Below are positions 35,872 through 43,452 of a stretch of 64,000 bases of DNA, in pieces; the first letter of the stretch is position 1, and every line of letters begins with the position of its first letter. The notes under the pieces are model-generated. The model did no database searches and was not told the DNA's origin. It saw only the letters and a program-made list of their open reading frames with translations. Origin of the DNA: Flammeovirga agarivorans (GTDB taxonomy: Bacteria; Bacteroidota; Bacteroidia; Cytophagales; Flammeovirgaceae). Both the position numbers and the translations under genes were made by a program. Where the stretch lies: contig NZ_JABAIL010000004.1 of NCBI RefSeq assembly GCF_012641475.1, forward strand, positions 372,001 through 436,000, written 5' to 3'.

Positions 35872-37896
35872 ATGCAAATTAACGATGCAGAAAAACGTGT
35901 AGAGGAGTTATCGATAACTCTACATGAGCTAAATAGAAAATATTATCAAGAAGGAGTATCAGATGTTTCTGACCAAGATTATGATCAACTCTTAAAGGAA
36001 CTACAAAGAATCGAAGAAGAATTTCCTTCATTAGTCAAACCAAACTCCCCAACATTAAGAGTTGGAGGTGAGCCAACTAAGAATTTTGAAAACGTTGCTC
36101 ACAATGTACCTATGTTGTCTTTATCAAATACTTATGATAAAGAAGATCTTTTAGACTTCAATGAAAGAACGATAAAAGATCTAAATGAAGATGTAGAATA
36201 TGTTTGTGAGTTGAAATATGATGGTGTTGCTCTAAGTTTGACTTATGAAGATGGAATACTCGTAAGAGCTGTAACGCGAGGAGATGGCGTTAAAGGAGAT
36301 GATGTTACAGCAAATGCTAAAACTATTCGATCAATTCCAATACAACTTAACGGAGATTACCCATCACAATTTGAAGTGAGAGGAGAGGTCTTTATGAGTA
36401 AGAAATCTTTTGATATCAATAATGAAAAAATTGCTATCGAAAATGAGGAAAGAATCAGTAAAGGCAATAAACCTCAACCCCTTTTAGCCAATCCAAGAAA
36501 TGCAGCAGCAGGAGCTTTGAAACAACAAGATCCAAAAAAAGTGGCAGAGCGTAAACTGGATATGTATGTCTATGGAATAGTGACAGAAATTGAGGGGATA
36601 GATACACATTATGATGGCTTAGTGAAGCTCAAGGAATGGGGCTTTAACTTATCACCAACTTTCGAAAAAGAAAATTCAATTGAAGGTGTTTGGGATTATA
36701 TTACTCGATGGGATAAAAAACGTCACGACTTGCCATTAGAAACTGATGGTGTAGTTATCAAAGTGAATAAAGAAGAGTTCCATAAAAAATTAGGTAATAC
36801 GGCTAAAAGCCCACGTTGGGCTATTGCATATAAATATAAAGCTGAAGCTGCAAAAACAGAATTAGAGTTTGTTACTTACCAAGTAGGTAGAACAGGGGCA
36901 ATTACTCCTGTAGCTAACTTGGCTGCAGTACAGCTAGCGGGAACTACTGTAAGAAGAGCTTCGCTTCATAATGCTAATGAGATTGCTAGGCTGGATCTGC
37001 ATTATCATGATATGGTATATGTAGAAAAAGGTGGTGAGATCATTCCTAAAATTACAGGAGTTGATAAAACAGAAAGAAATGAAAAAAATAAGCCTGTTGA
37101 ATTTATAACTCATTGTCCTGCTTGTGATACTGAGCTGATAAGGAAAGAAGGTGAAGCTCAACACTATTGCCCTAATAAGGAAACTTGTCCACCACAGGTT
37201 AAGGGGAGAATCCAACATTTTGTAAGTAGGAAAGCCATGAATATTGATTCAATTGGTGGAGAGACCATTGATCAATTGATTGGGAAAGGATTGATAAAAG
37301 ATGTTGCAGATTTGTACCAATTGGATAGTGATAAATTATCAGTAATGGAACGTTTTAAACAGAAGTCTATTGATAATTTATTGAATGGAATAGAAGCATC
37401 GAAAAGCATTCCATATGAAAGAGTACTATTTGCTCTCGGAATTAGGAATGTTGGTAGTACTATTTCTGAAAAGCTTTGCGAAGCATTCCCAACAATAGAA
37501 GAATTGGAGAAAGCAACTATTGAGCAAATCTCTGAATTATATGATGTTGGTAATACGGTAGGCGAAGAGATTGTTTCATTCTTTGCTGTTGAAGAAAATA
37601 AAGCCTTAGTCACTAGACTACAAGAAGCTGGTTTGCAGTTTAAGCTTGAAAAGAAAAATACACTAGATACTTTAGAGGGCAAGTCTTTTGTTTGTACTGG
37701 TAAGTTCTATGAATTTTCAAGGAATGAGATCCATGATCTCATTAAGCTTCATGGAGGAACGGTTAAAACAAGTATTTCAAAAAATGTAGATTATTTAGTA
37801 GCAGGAGAAAAAGCCGGCTCTAAACTTAAAAAAGCTGAAGATTTAGGACTTCAAGTATTAACAGAAGAAGATTTCAAACAATTAATCACTGAGTAA
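35872..37896 (+). CDS. ligA: NAD-dependent DNA ligase
   Basis: LigA seals nicks in replication and repair using NAD+. The 674-residue enzyme has the Ia domain at the N-terminus, the adenylation motif with the nucleophilic Lys in CELKYDG (about residue 115), an OB fold, a four-Cys zinc finger (CPACDTELIRKEGEAQHYCP followed by another Cys), helix-hairpin-helix repeats (LFALGIRNVGSTISEKL, YDVGNTVGEEI) and a C-terminal BRCT domain (about 595-674; FVCTGKF). All expected parts are present. The DUF6913 gene follows after one base. Confidence 0.97.
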   Translation: MQINDAEKRVEELSITLHELNRKYYQEGVSDVSDQDYDQLLKELQRIEEEFPSLVKPNSPTLRVGGEPTKNFENVAHNVPMLSLSNTYDKEDLLDFNERTIKDLNEDVEYVCELKYDGVALSLTYEDGILVRAVTRGDGVKGDDVTANAKTIRSIPIQLNGDYPSQFEVRGEVFMSKKSFDINNEKIAIENEERISKGNKPQPLLANPRNAAAGALKQQDPKKVAERKLDMYVYGIVTEIEGIDTHYDGLVKLKEWGFNLSPTFEKENSIEGVWDYITRWDKKRHDLPLETDGVVIKVNKEEFHKKLGNTAKSPRWAIAYKYKAEAAKTELEFVTYQVGRTGAITPVANLAAVQLAGTTVRRASLHNANEIARLDLHYHDMVYVEKGGEIIPKITGVDKTERNEKNKPVEFITHCPACDTELIRKEGEAQHYCPNKETCPPQVKGRIQHFVSRKAMNIDSIGGETIDQLIGKGLIKDVADLYQLDSDKLSVMERFKQKSIDNLLNGIEASKSIPYERVLFALGIRNVGSTISEKLCEAFPTIEELEKATIEQISELYDVGNTVGEEIVSFFAVEENKALVTRLQEAGLQFKLEKKNTLDTLEGKSFVCTGKFYEFSRNEIHDLIKLHGGTVKTSISKNVDYLVAGEKAGSKLKKAEDLGLQVLTEEDFKQLITE

Positions 37897-37897
37897 T

Positions 37898-38443
37898 ATG
37901 TTAGATATTTTTAGAAACAAACTACTCGGACATAAGATCTCATCCACCAAAAAGGAGAGTGGAATAGAGCATAATAATGATTTACCATTTGAAGAATCTA
38001 CTTCGGTAGGAGTTTTATTTTACATTAAAGATCTAGAACAATTAAAATCAACTCTAAATGAGAGTAGAATTATTGAGAAAATTTTACCAAAAACGGTAAA
38101 GAATCTTGAGATCATCTTCATTACAGAGGAGAAAAGGATAGATTTTGATGTTCCTTTTGAATATAAAATTATTCCACTTTCAAAGATAAATTGGAATAAG
38201 AAAAATGTTGAAAGTCATCTTCAATTATTTATCAAAAAGAAGTTTGATTATCTTTTTACATTCACATATGGTATTTCAAAGATCTTAGATCAGCTAGCCT
38301 ACCAATCTCACTCAACTTGTCGGATTGCATTAGGTGAACATCAAGATGTTTCAGCATATGAAATGAAATTAAGTTACGATCAATTATCATTTACTGAAAG
38401 GATAAGAGAGAGTATCGATATTTTGAAAAAGATGCATAAATAA
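37898..38443 (+). CDS. DUF6913 family protein
   Basis: This 181-residue soluble protein resembles the DUF6913 family found in Bacteroidota; its function is unknown. It has no signal peptide. The segments VGVLFYIKDLEQLK and FDYLFTFTYGISKILDQLAYQSH are alpha/beta-like. It begins one base after the ligA stop, so it is presumably expressed with ligA, and ends before a bidirectional terminator. Confidence 0.8.
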   Translation: MLDIFRNKLLGHKISSTKKESGIEHNNDLPFEESTSVGVLFYIKDLEQLKSTLNESRIIEKILPKTVKNLEIIFITEEKRIDFDVPFEYKIIPLSKINWNKKNVESHLQLFIKKKFDYLFTFTYGISKILDQLAYQSHSTCRIALGEHQDVSAYEMKLSYDQLSFTERIRESIDILKKMHK

Positions 38444-38444
38444 A

Positions 38445-38483
38445 TAAAAAAGGGGTTGAATTTAGATTCAACCCCTTTTTTGT
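38445..38483. terminator. Bidirectional terminator between DUF6913 and the Hc1-like gene
   Basis: The stem aaaaaggggttgaat with its complement (attcaacccctttttt) has a minimal loop and A/T runs on both sides. Confidence 0.9.
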
Positions 38484-38501
38484 GAAAAGATCAATTTGGA
38501 A

Positions 38502-38678
38502 TTAACCGTTGTTTTTGATCTCTTGGATTTCAAGACGGATATCTTGAGCAAGTTTTTTGATGTCTTGCATGTTTTTTCTAACACGAGTACCAGCAGCCGC
38601 TACTTTGTTGTTATAAAATTTTTGAGCGTCTTCTTCAGTTTGCTGGATAAGCTCTTTAAGTTCTGTGAATTTGTCCAT
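38502..38678 (-). CDS. Hc1-like (histone H1-like) nucleoid protein, 58 residues
   Basis: A short minus-strand reading frame encodes 58 residues: it starts MDKFTELKELIQQTEED, continues AQKFYNNKVAAAGTRVRK, and ends NMQDIKKLAQDIRLEIQEI plus KNNG. It matches the pattern of the Hc1 histone-like proteins common in Bacteroidota: a helical N-terminal half, the 'KAAGTR.RK.MQ.(L/I)KKLAQ.IR.E(V/I)QE(I/M)K' core, and Lys/Arg-rich helices. It likely binds DNA nonspecifically. The codons (CGT, GGT, AAC) are those of a highly expressed gene. It is bounded by terminators on both sides and is too short for a 60-residue cutoff; the overlapping plus-strand frame is a shadow. Confidence 0.85.
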   Translation of the reverse strand: MDKFTELKELIQQTEEDAQKFYNNKVAAAGTRVRKNMQDIKKLAQDIRLEIQEIKNNG

Positions 38679-38761
38679 TTTAGTATTTAATTTCTATCGA
38701 TGAATTAAATTAAGTGTACCACAATTTATAAAATTTCTTTCAAATAGAACAACTTTTAGAC

Positions 38762-38812
38762 ATAAAAAAAGGATAAAAATCCGTTTTTTTAAACGAAATT
38801 TTATCCTTTTCT
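38762..38812 (-). terminator. Intrinsic terminator after the acyltransferase gene
   Basis: On the minus strand, the stem aggataaaatttcgtt pairs with aacggatttttatcct (imperfect) and is followed by a T run. Confidence 0.78.
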
Positions 38813-38835
38813 GAGTTAAATTGAATCTTAATTCC

Positions 38836-40080
38836 TTACGAGAATATTTGAGGTTCAGCATTTGCATACTCACCTGATTCTAATTTATGTTTCACAGCTT
38901 TGAAAGCACTGATTGTTTCCTCTACGTCTGCAATAGTATGTGTTGCTGTTGGGATTAATCTCAACATGATAACACCTTTTGGTACTACTGGGTAAACAAC
39001 TACTGAACAGAAGATGTTAAAGTTCTCTCTTAAGTCCATTACCATGTTTACTGCTTCGTTCTGACCGCCTTGTAAGAATACTGGAGTAACAGGAGTATCA
39101 GTTAAACCGATATCGAAACCATTTTCTTTCAAGCTATTTTGTAAAGCAGTTGCTACTTCCCAAAGCTTATCTTTTAGTTCAGGCATTGTACGAAGCATCT
39201 CTAAACGCTTCAAGTTACCTTTTACTAATGGCATTGGAAGAGTCTTAGCGAAGATCTGAGAACGAGTATTGTATCTTAAATATTCAATCACTTGCTCGTC
39301 AGAAGAAATAAATGCACCAACTGAAGCCATTGACTTAGCGAAAGTAGAGAAGTAGATATCAATAGCGTCTTGACATCCTTGCTCTTCACCAGCACCAGCA
39401 CCAGTTTTACCTAATGTACCGAATCCGTGAGCGTCATCAACTAACATACGGAATTGGTATTTATCTTTTAATGCAGCAATTTCTTTTAGTTTACCTTGGT
39501 CACCTAACATACCGAATACACCTTCAGTAATTAATAGGATAGCACCACCAGTTTCTTCAACTAATTTTGTCGCTCTTTGTAATTGCTTTTCACAGTTCTC
39601 GATGTCATTGTGAGGGAAAACAAAACGTTTACCTACATGCATTCTTAAACCATCAATAATACATGCGTGACATTCTGAATCATAAACTACTACGTCTTTT
39701 CTATCAAGTAATGCGTCGATTACAGACATGATACCTTGGTAACCGAAGTTTAAAACCATTGTATCTTCTTTACCTACAAAAGAACTTAACTCTGACTCAA
39801 ATTCTTCGATTAAGTTAGAGTTACCTGACATCATACGTGCACCCATTGGGTAAGCTAAACCAAACTCTGCTGAAGCATCAGCATCAGCTTTTCTAATTTC
39901 TGGGTGGTTTGCTAGTCCTAAGTAGTTGTTTAAACTCCAAGTCAATACTTCTTTACCTCTGAAGGTCATGCGAGGAGCAATTTCTCCTTCAAGTTTAGGG
40001 AAAGCATAATAACCATGAGCCATTTTAGAGTGAGACCCTAGCGGTCCTCTATCTTGAAGAAGTTTTTCAAATAAATCCAC
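38836..40080 (-). CDS. PLP-dependent alpha-oxoamine synthase (serine palmitoyltransferase or cysteate acyltransferase type)
   Basis: This 414-residue enzyme belongs to the family that decarboxylatively condenses an amino acid with an acyl thioester. The best reading is serine palmitoyltransferase (sphingolipids) or the related cysteate acyltransferase (sulfonolipids) of Bacteroidota. Visible features are TWSLNNYLGLANHPEI, the glycine-rich MSGNSNLIEEFE, LVDDAHGFGTLGKTG (PLP-ring Asp and His) and the PLP lysine in FSTFAKSMASVG (about residue 247). The start is a GTG, with no in-frame ATG upstream before a stop. A perfect 17-bp palindrome lies 15-31 bp upstream. 2-amino-3-ketobutyrate CoA ligase is a less likely alternative. 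Codons suggest high expression. Confidence 0.85.
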   Translation of the reverse strand: MDLFEKLLQDRGPLGSHSKMAHGYYAFPKLEGEIAPRMTFRGKEVLTWSLNNYLGLANHPEIRKADADASAEFGLAYPMGARMMSGNSNLIEEFESELSSFVGKEDTMVLNFGYQGIMSVIDALLDRKDVVVYDSECHACIIDGLRMHVGKRFVFPHNDIENCEKQLQRATKLVEETGGAILLITEGVFGMLGDQGKLKEIAALKDKYQFRMLVDDAHGFGTLGKTGAGAGEEQGCQDAIDIYFSTFAKSMASVGAFISSDEQVIEYLRYNTRSQIFAKTLPMPLVKGNLKRLEMLRTMPELKDKLWEVATALQNSLKENGFDIGLTDTPVTPVFLQGGQNEAVNMVMDLRENFNIFCSVVVYPVVPKGVIMLRLIPTATHTIADVEETISAFKAVKHKLESGEYANAEPQIFS

Positions 40081-40094
40081 GATATAGTCTATTT

Positions 40095-40111
40095 TAATGT
40101 TTGAAACATTA
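40095..40111. promoter_or_regulatory. Perfect palindrome upstream of the acyltransferase gene
   Basis: TAATGTTTGAAACATTA is a perfect 8-bp inverted repeat around a single central base. It lies 15-31 bp before the GTG start, where a repressor operator could act. As a hairpin it would have too small a loop to be stable in RNA, so a protein-binding site is more likely. Confidence 0.5.
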
Positions 40112-40276
40112 TTCTATTTACAATCAAAATGTTTAGAGTATGGTAGTCTTTACACACCACATAAAGGGGCAAGAAACGCCATAATTCTAAACGCAGCTAC
40201 AAAAATCGTTTATTTAGGCTTTAAAAAAAGCATTTATACGTTGCATTTAAGAATTCTTAACAAAATTTGCCTGCTT

Positions 40277-41275
40277 TTATTTTAATGTTAACCCTAAACC
40301 CGCATTAAACTGATGCGATTCGGCATAAGTGTAATCTCCATTTATGAAAACTAGACCAAATTTCAGCATTACACCACCTGTAAATTTCCATGCTTTAAGT
40401 TCATAAACATCGATGACACCTTCATCGGGTATATTTAATGTTTGATCTGTATTGTTCTCTAATCTATAATCACCTACAAGAGTAGTTGTGTTCTTACTAT
40501 ATACAAATCCTGTGCTTGCATAAATTGTGAGTAGGGGGAAGGTCTTAGAAATTATTGCTTCAAAATCTCCACCTCTAGTTTCAAATTCTAAATTCCCCGG
40601 ATTAACAACAGGTGTAACGCCTGATTGATCTACCGGATATTTCCCTAGAGCTTCTGTATAACCTCCGAATATACTTAAATCAAAGGGGGATTTCTCTTTA
40701 AAGAACCATTGGATGATATTATGTTTTATTCCAGCTCCCCACATTCTCATAACAATTCCATTGTATTCTACTTTAGGAAATAATCTTCCTAATAATTCAG
40801 TATTCTTAAATACACCTAGACCAAACTTAATTGTAGGCAGTACTGCAAAGTCAATATTTACACCTTGAGTAGCTGGAATAATGGCTTCAGTGCCATCATC
40901 GTTTTTTACACCGATTACAGAAGTATTAGTATTTGACCCGAAGAAGGTAGGTAAACGATTTGTACCGGAAATCACTCTAACTCCTTCTAAATCATCTACT
41001 GTATAGTATAATTGTTCGGGAGCTAATAATATAGCAGAAGTTCCAATACTTAGATCGAAACCAATAGGTCTATGTGGTCGAGCAGTGTGATTCCATCCTA
41101 AACTAATTGCCCAAGCATAACTTTCAGATAGGGGTTGAGTATACCTTCTGAAAAGTTCTAAACTGGTATTTTGAGCATTTTGTCCCTCTGTTGAGAATAA
41201 AGATAAAATGTCTTGAGAATAGGATGAGTGATATAAATTAAAAAATAGAAATATTGAAAGTATATATCTTTTCAA
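40277..41275 (-). CDS. DUF6588 family probable outer-membrane protein
   Basis: This 332-residue exported protein resembles the DUF6588 family of Bacteroidota. Residues 1-20 are a signal peptide (MKRYILSIFLFFNLYHSSYS). The rest alternates beta strands with aromatic girdles (AWAISLGWN, IKFGLGVFKNTELLGRLFP) and ends in FNAGLGLTLK, consistent with a small barrel. The start is a TTG: no in-frame ATG lies upstream, and the signal peptide begins at this codon. It is divergent from the 41.4-kb gene, sharing a palindrome-rich gap of about 98 bp. Function is unknown. Confidence 0.7.
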   Translation of the reverse strand: MKRYILSIFLFFNLYHSSYSQDILSLFSTEGQNAQNTSLELFRRYTQPLSESYAWAISLGWNHTARPHRPIGFDLSIGTSAILLAPEQLYYTVDDLEGVRVISGTNRLPTFFGSNTNTSVIGVKNDDGTEAIIPATQGVNIDFAVLPTIKFGLGVFKNTELLGRLFPKVEYNGIVMRMWGAGIKHNIIQWFFKEKSPFDLSIFGGYTEALGKYPVDQSGVTPVVNPGNLEFETRGGDFEAIISKTFPLLTIYASTGFVYSKNTTTLVGDYRLENNTDQTLNIPDEGVIDVYELKAWKFTGGVMLKFGLVFINGDYTYAESHQFNAGLGLTLK

Positions 41276-41297
41276 AATAATGATTTTAGAATATTCA

Positions 41298-41338
41298 ATA
41301 CAATATAAATATTCTATTTAAACATTGATACAATATAA
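41298..41338. repeat. Two direct copies of ATACAATATAA
   Basis: The 11-mer ATACAATATAA occurs at 41298-41308 and 41328-41338, 30 bp apart, which is about three helical turns. The second copy is half of a palindrome (41328-41344). Confidence 0.6.
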
Positions 41339-41344
41339 TTGTAT
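41328..41344. promoter_or_regulatory. Palindrome in the 41.3-kb divergent promoter region
   Basis: ATACAATATAATTGTAT has perfect 7-bp arms around ATA. It lies between two divergent genes and looks like an operator for a dimeric regulator. Confidence 0.45.
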
Positions 41345-41356
41345 TTATTGATTATA

Positions 41357-41373
41357 AGTTGCAACTTGCAACT
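41357..41373. promoter_or_regulatory. Palindrome abutting the start of the 366-residue gene
   Basis: AGTTGCAACTTGCAACT has perfect 8-bp arms around one central base and is also a tandem TTGCAAC repeat. It ends immediately before the ATG at 41374, a position suited to autoregulation. Confidence 0.5.
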
Positions 41374-42474
41374 ATGCAATTAAATGAATTAGAACAAATA
41401 GAACTTGAATTTGAGATATTAATTCAAAAGGATAGGAGAAACTGGCTAAGAGTAGCAAAGTTATTGGATAGAATTGAATCTGCTGAACTTTATAAGTTAA
41501 GAGCAAGATCATTTACTGAATACGTTAAAAGCTTGGCTCAGAAAAATGGTATTAATATATCCACCCTCTGGAGAGCAAGATCTGGTGCAAAACTGTATAT
41601 GGAAATTCTAGGTTATTCCGATATTACAGAAATGGATGAGTCTATTGTGAAAACTACTCCTGAGCAACTTGAAACTTTTAGTAAGGTCAGAACCATCGCT
41701 CCGTCTAGAATTGTCGAAGAGGTGAAAAATAAGATGATTGAGGGAGCTAATATGCGTCATGAATTAAGGGAGTTATGGAATATTTATAGACCATTAAAAG
41801 GAGGGAAGACAGAAAGAGGTCGAAAAAAAGATGAACCTATAGCTTTAGATGACAAGGCCAACAAAAAGCAATTTGTTGTTCCTTATGATATGCCATCATC
41901 GAAAAAGAATGAACATGTCAAGACCAATACAATGGATAAGTATTGGGAAGATCTGAAGAAGATGGAAAAGTATAAGTTATCAAGCGAAAACGTTGCAAGA
42001 GCTAATATTATCAATGCTTTAAGATCAGAACAATGGTTAGCAAGAACATTTAACGTTGATTTTACTTCCAAGTTTGAACACCTGATTGCGTTTCAATTAG
42101 CTGCTTTTACCGAGATTAATATTTTATCATTGGTTCGACCTAAAAAAGAATCAGCAGAAAGACCACAAGTAGTTGGAGTTGAAGTGATTACAGAGTTATC
42201 TGATTTTCAGAAAAATAGACAGAAAATAATCAAGAAAAGTGCCTATTGTGATTATTTCTATATTGGTATTCCTTTAAATACTGAATACATTGATGCTGCT
42301 CAAAATTTTATTAGTAAGTATGAAAATATCGGTATTATCTGTGTCTCAGATCAAATTGATGAAGATACTAAGCATGAATGGAAAATAGTTGAATTAGCTA
42401 AAAAGACACCTTTAACTATTCAGAATGAATACATTATTATGCAAAAATGTATGGAAAGGCTCCTTGGGTGGTAA
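41374..42474 (+). CDS. Unrecognised protein: putative DNA-binding N-terminus and degenerate MmcB-like nuclease-fold C-terminus
   Basis: The 366-residue product is not a family I can name. Residues ~22-80 (RRNWLRVAKLLDRIE, RARSFTEYVKSLAQ, NGINISTLWRARSGAKLY) look like a helical, possibly HTH-type DNA-binding region. A Lys-rich linker spans ~140-190. Residues ~210-330 resemble the MmcB / PD-(D/E)xK fold: FEHLIAFQLAAF, EINILSLVRPK, VVGVEVITELSDFQKNR and YCDYFYIGIP align with the MmcB pattern 'AD...VE.K.S..D...DRK...Y..YCDRF..AVP'. The expected Asp and Lys appear as Asn249 and Ile272, so catalysis may be lost. The start is ATG 41374; a TTG at 41359 would cover the palindrome. Confidence 0.6.
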   Translation: MQLNELEQIELEFEILIQKDRRNWLRVAKLLDRIESAELYKLRARSFTEYVKSLAQKNGINISTLWRARSGAKLYMEILGYSDITEMDESIVKTTPEQLETFSKVRTIAPSRIVEEVKNKMIEGANMRHELRELWNIYRPLKGGKTERGRKKDEPIALDDKANKKQFVVPYDMPSSKKNEHVKTNTMDKYWEDLKKMEKYKLSSENVARANIINALRSEQWLARTFNVDFTSKFEHLIAFQLAAFTEINILSLVRPKKESAERPQVVGVEVITELSDFQKNRQKIIKKSAYCDYFYIGIPLNTEYIDAAQNFISKYENIGIICVSDQIDEDTKHEWKIVELAKKTPLTIQNEYIIMQKCMERLLGW

Positions 42475-42576
42475 TAATATAATTTATGTTATGTTAAATA
42501 GTGTTTTATTTTATTACATATATATCTATCTTCATACTCTACTACATGATCTCTTTATAATAATCAAAATAGCTAA

Positions 42577-42987
42577 ATGCAGACTATTCATCAAACAGCA
42601 GCTCATCTTATTCAATTGGACGAAGAAAATCAAATCATAATTAATTCTTGGTTTGATATAGATACTTCTATGTTAACTGATGAAGAATATAAAAATGAAG
42701 TGATGATATGGATTGATCTTTTCAAAAAATATAAACCCACTTATTGTATAACTGACCTTCAAAACTTCAACTTCCAGATTAGTGTCGCTACCCAAGAATG
42801 GTCCTCTAATTTCGCAAGAAAGGAATTAGTCAAAAGTAACATCACGAAATATGCATTGATTGTAAGTCAAGATTTCCTTTCTCAAGTAAGTGTGGAAAAT
42901 ATCATTGAAAACTCAGGTGATTACTTAGGTTATGATTATCAATACTTTATATCCATTGAAGAAGCAAAAATGTGGCTTCTCTCCTAG
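42577..42987 (+). CDS. STAS/SpoIIAA-like protein
   Basis: This 136-residue soluble protein has the look of the STAS/SpoIIAA-like proteins frequent in Cytophagales. It has an initial beta-rich stretch (IIINSWFD), YCITDLQNFNFQIS, a central KYALIVSQDFLSQVSVENI and a C-terminal FISIEEAKMWLLS, the last typical of STAS/SEC14-type ends. It may be a small signalling module, but no kinase or phosphatase partner is adjacent. There is no signal peptide. It lies 102 bp after the nuclease-fold gene on the same strand. Confidence 0.55.
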   Translation: MQTIHQTAAHLIQLDEENQIIINSWFDIDTSMLTDEEYKNEVMIWIDLFKKYKPTYCITDLQNFNFQISVATQEWSSNFARKELVKSNITKYALIVSQDFLSQVSVENIIENSGDYLGYDYQYFISIEEAKMWLLS

Positions 42988-43039
42988 TTGATTTCTGTTA
43001 ATAATTTTATTAAAAAAATTGCATATTTTACTTGATAAA

Positions 43040-43052
43040 GTAACAATGTTAC
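43040..43052. promoter_or_regulatory. Small palindrome upstream of the LysM-like gene
   Basis: GTAACAATGTTAC has perfect 6-bp arms around a single base. It lies about 50 bp before the ATG at 43101 and may be an operator. Confidence 0.3.
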
Positions 43053-43100
43053 ATTATAATTGTGTTAGTCAATTAATTATCTAATAAATATTACTCTCAA

Positions 43101-43415
43101 ATGAAAAAGCTATTTTTTGTATTTCTAACTTCTACCCTCTTGTTCCTGTCGATCTCGCACAGTACTAATGCTAACAACGAAAAGAGAATCATAAAAACTA
43201 ATACTGTGAAAGTCGAGCAGATTATCATGACCATTCAATATGGAGATGGTTTCTTTACACTTACTAGAAGGCTATTTACTGCAATTGGCTTAGACCCCAC
43301 TTCAGTAACTTGGAATCATGTACTTCTTCTTAAAACGATTTATGAAGAACAAAAAGGATATGAAACTTTAAAGGTGGGTGAAAAATTCGTTATTCTAAAG
43401 TCTGATTTTATTTAA
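43101..43415 (+). CDS. Small exported protein, possibly LysM-like
   Basis: This 104-residue protein starts with a signal peptide (MKKLFFVFLTSTLLFLSISHS, cleavage near STNA). The mature part has a pattern reminiscent of a LysM domain: IQYGDGFFTLTRRLF at the start and LKVGEKFVILK at the end, with an intervening helix pair. LysM binds peptidoglycan, but the match is loose. No catalytic domain is attached. It converges on rlmD across a bidirectional terminator. Confidence 0.55.
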   Translation: MKKLFFVFLTSTLLFLSISHSTNANNEKRIIKTNTVKVEQIIMTIQYGDGFFTLTRRLFTAIGLDPTSVTWNHVLLLKTIYEEQKGYETLKVGEKFVILKSDFI

Positions 43416-43452
43416 GAAAAAAGGTGATCAAATAAATGATCACCTTTCTTTT
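43416..43452. terminator. Bidirectional terminator between the LysM-like gene and rlmD
   Basis: The stem aaaggtgatca with its complement has a 5-6-nt loop and A/T runs on both sides. Confidence 0.88.

Noticed and set aside
38496-38690. Plus-strand 64-residue frame over the Hc1 region
   Set aside because: It is the antisense shadow of the minus-strand Hc1-like gene, which has recognisable protein sequence and biased codons.
40247-40260. Perfect 14-bp palindrome TTAAGAATTCTTAA after the DUF6588 gene
   Set aside because: It lacks a T run and a loop suitable for a terminator, and A+T-rich palindromes of this size are expected; no role could be supported.
41281-43452. Possible mobile or defence island
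   Set aside because: No integrase, transposase, toxin, tRNA-flanked repeat or recognised defence gene was seen; base composition is like the neighbours.
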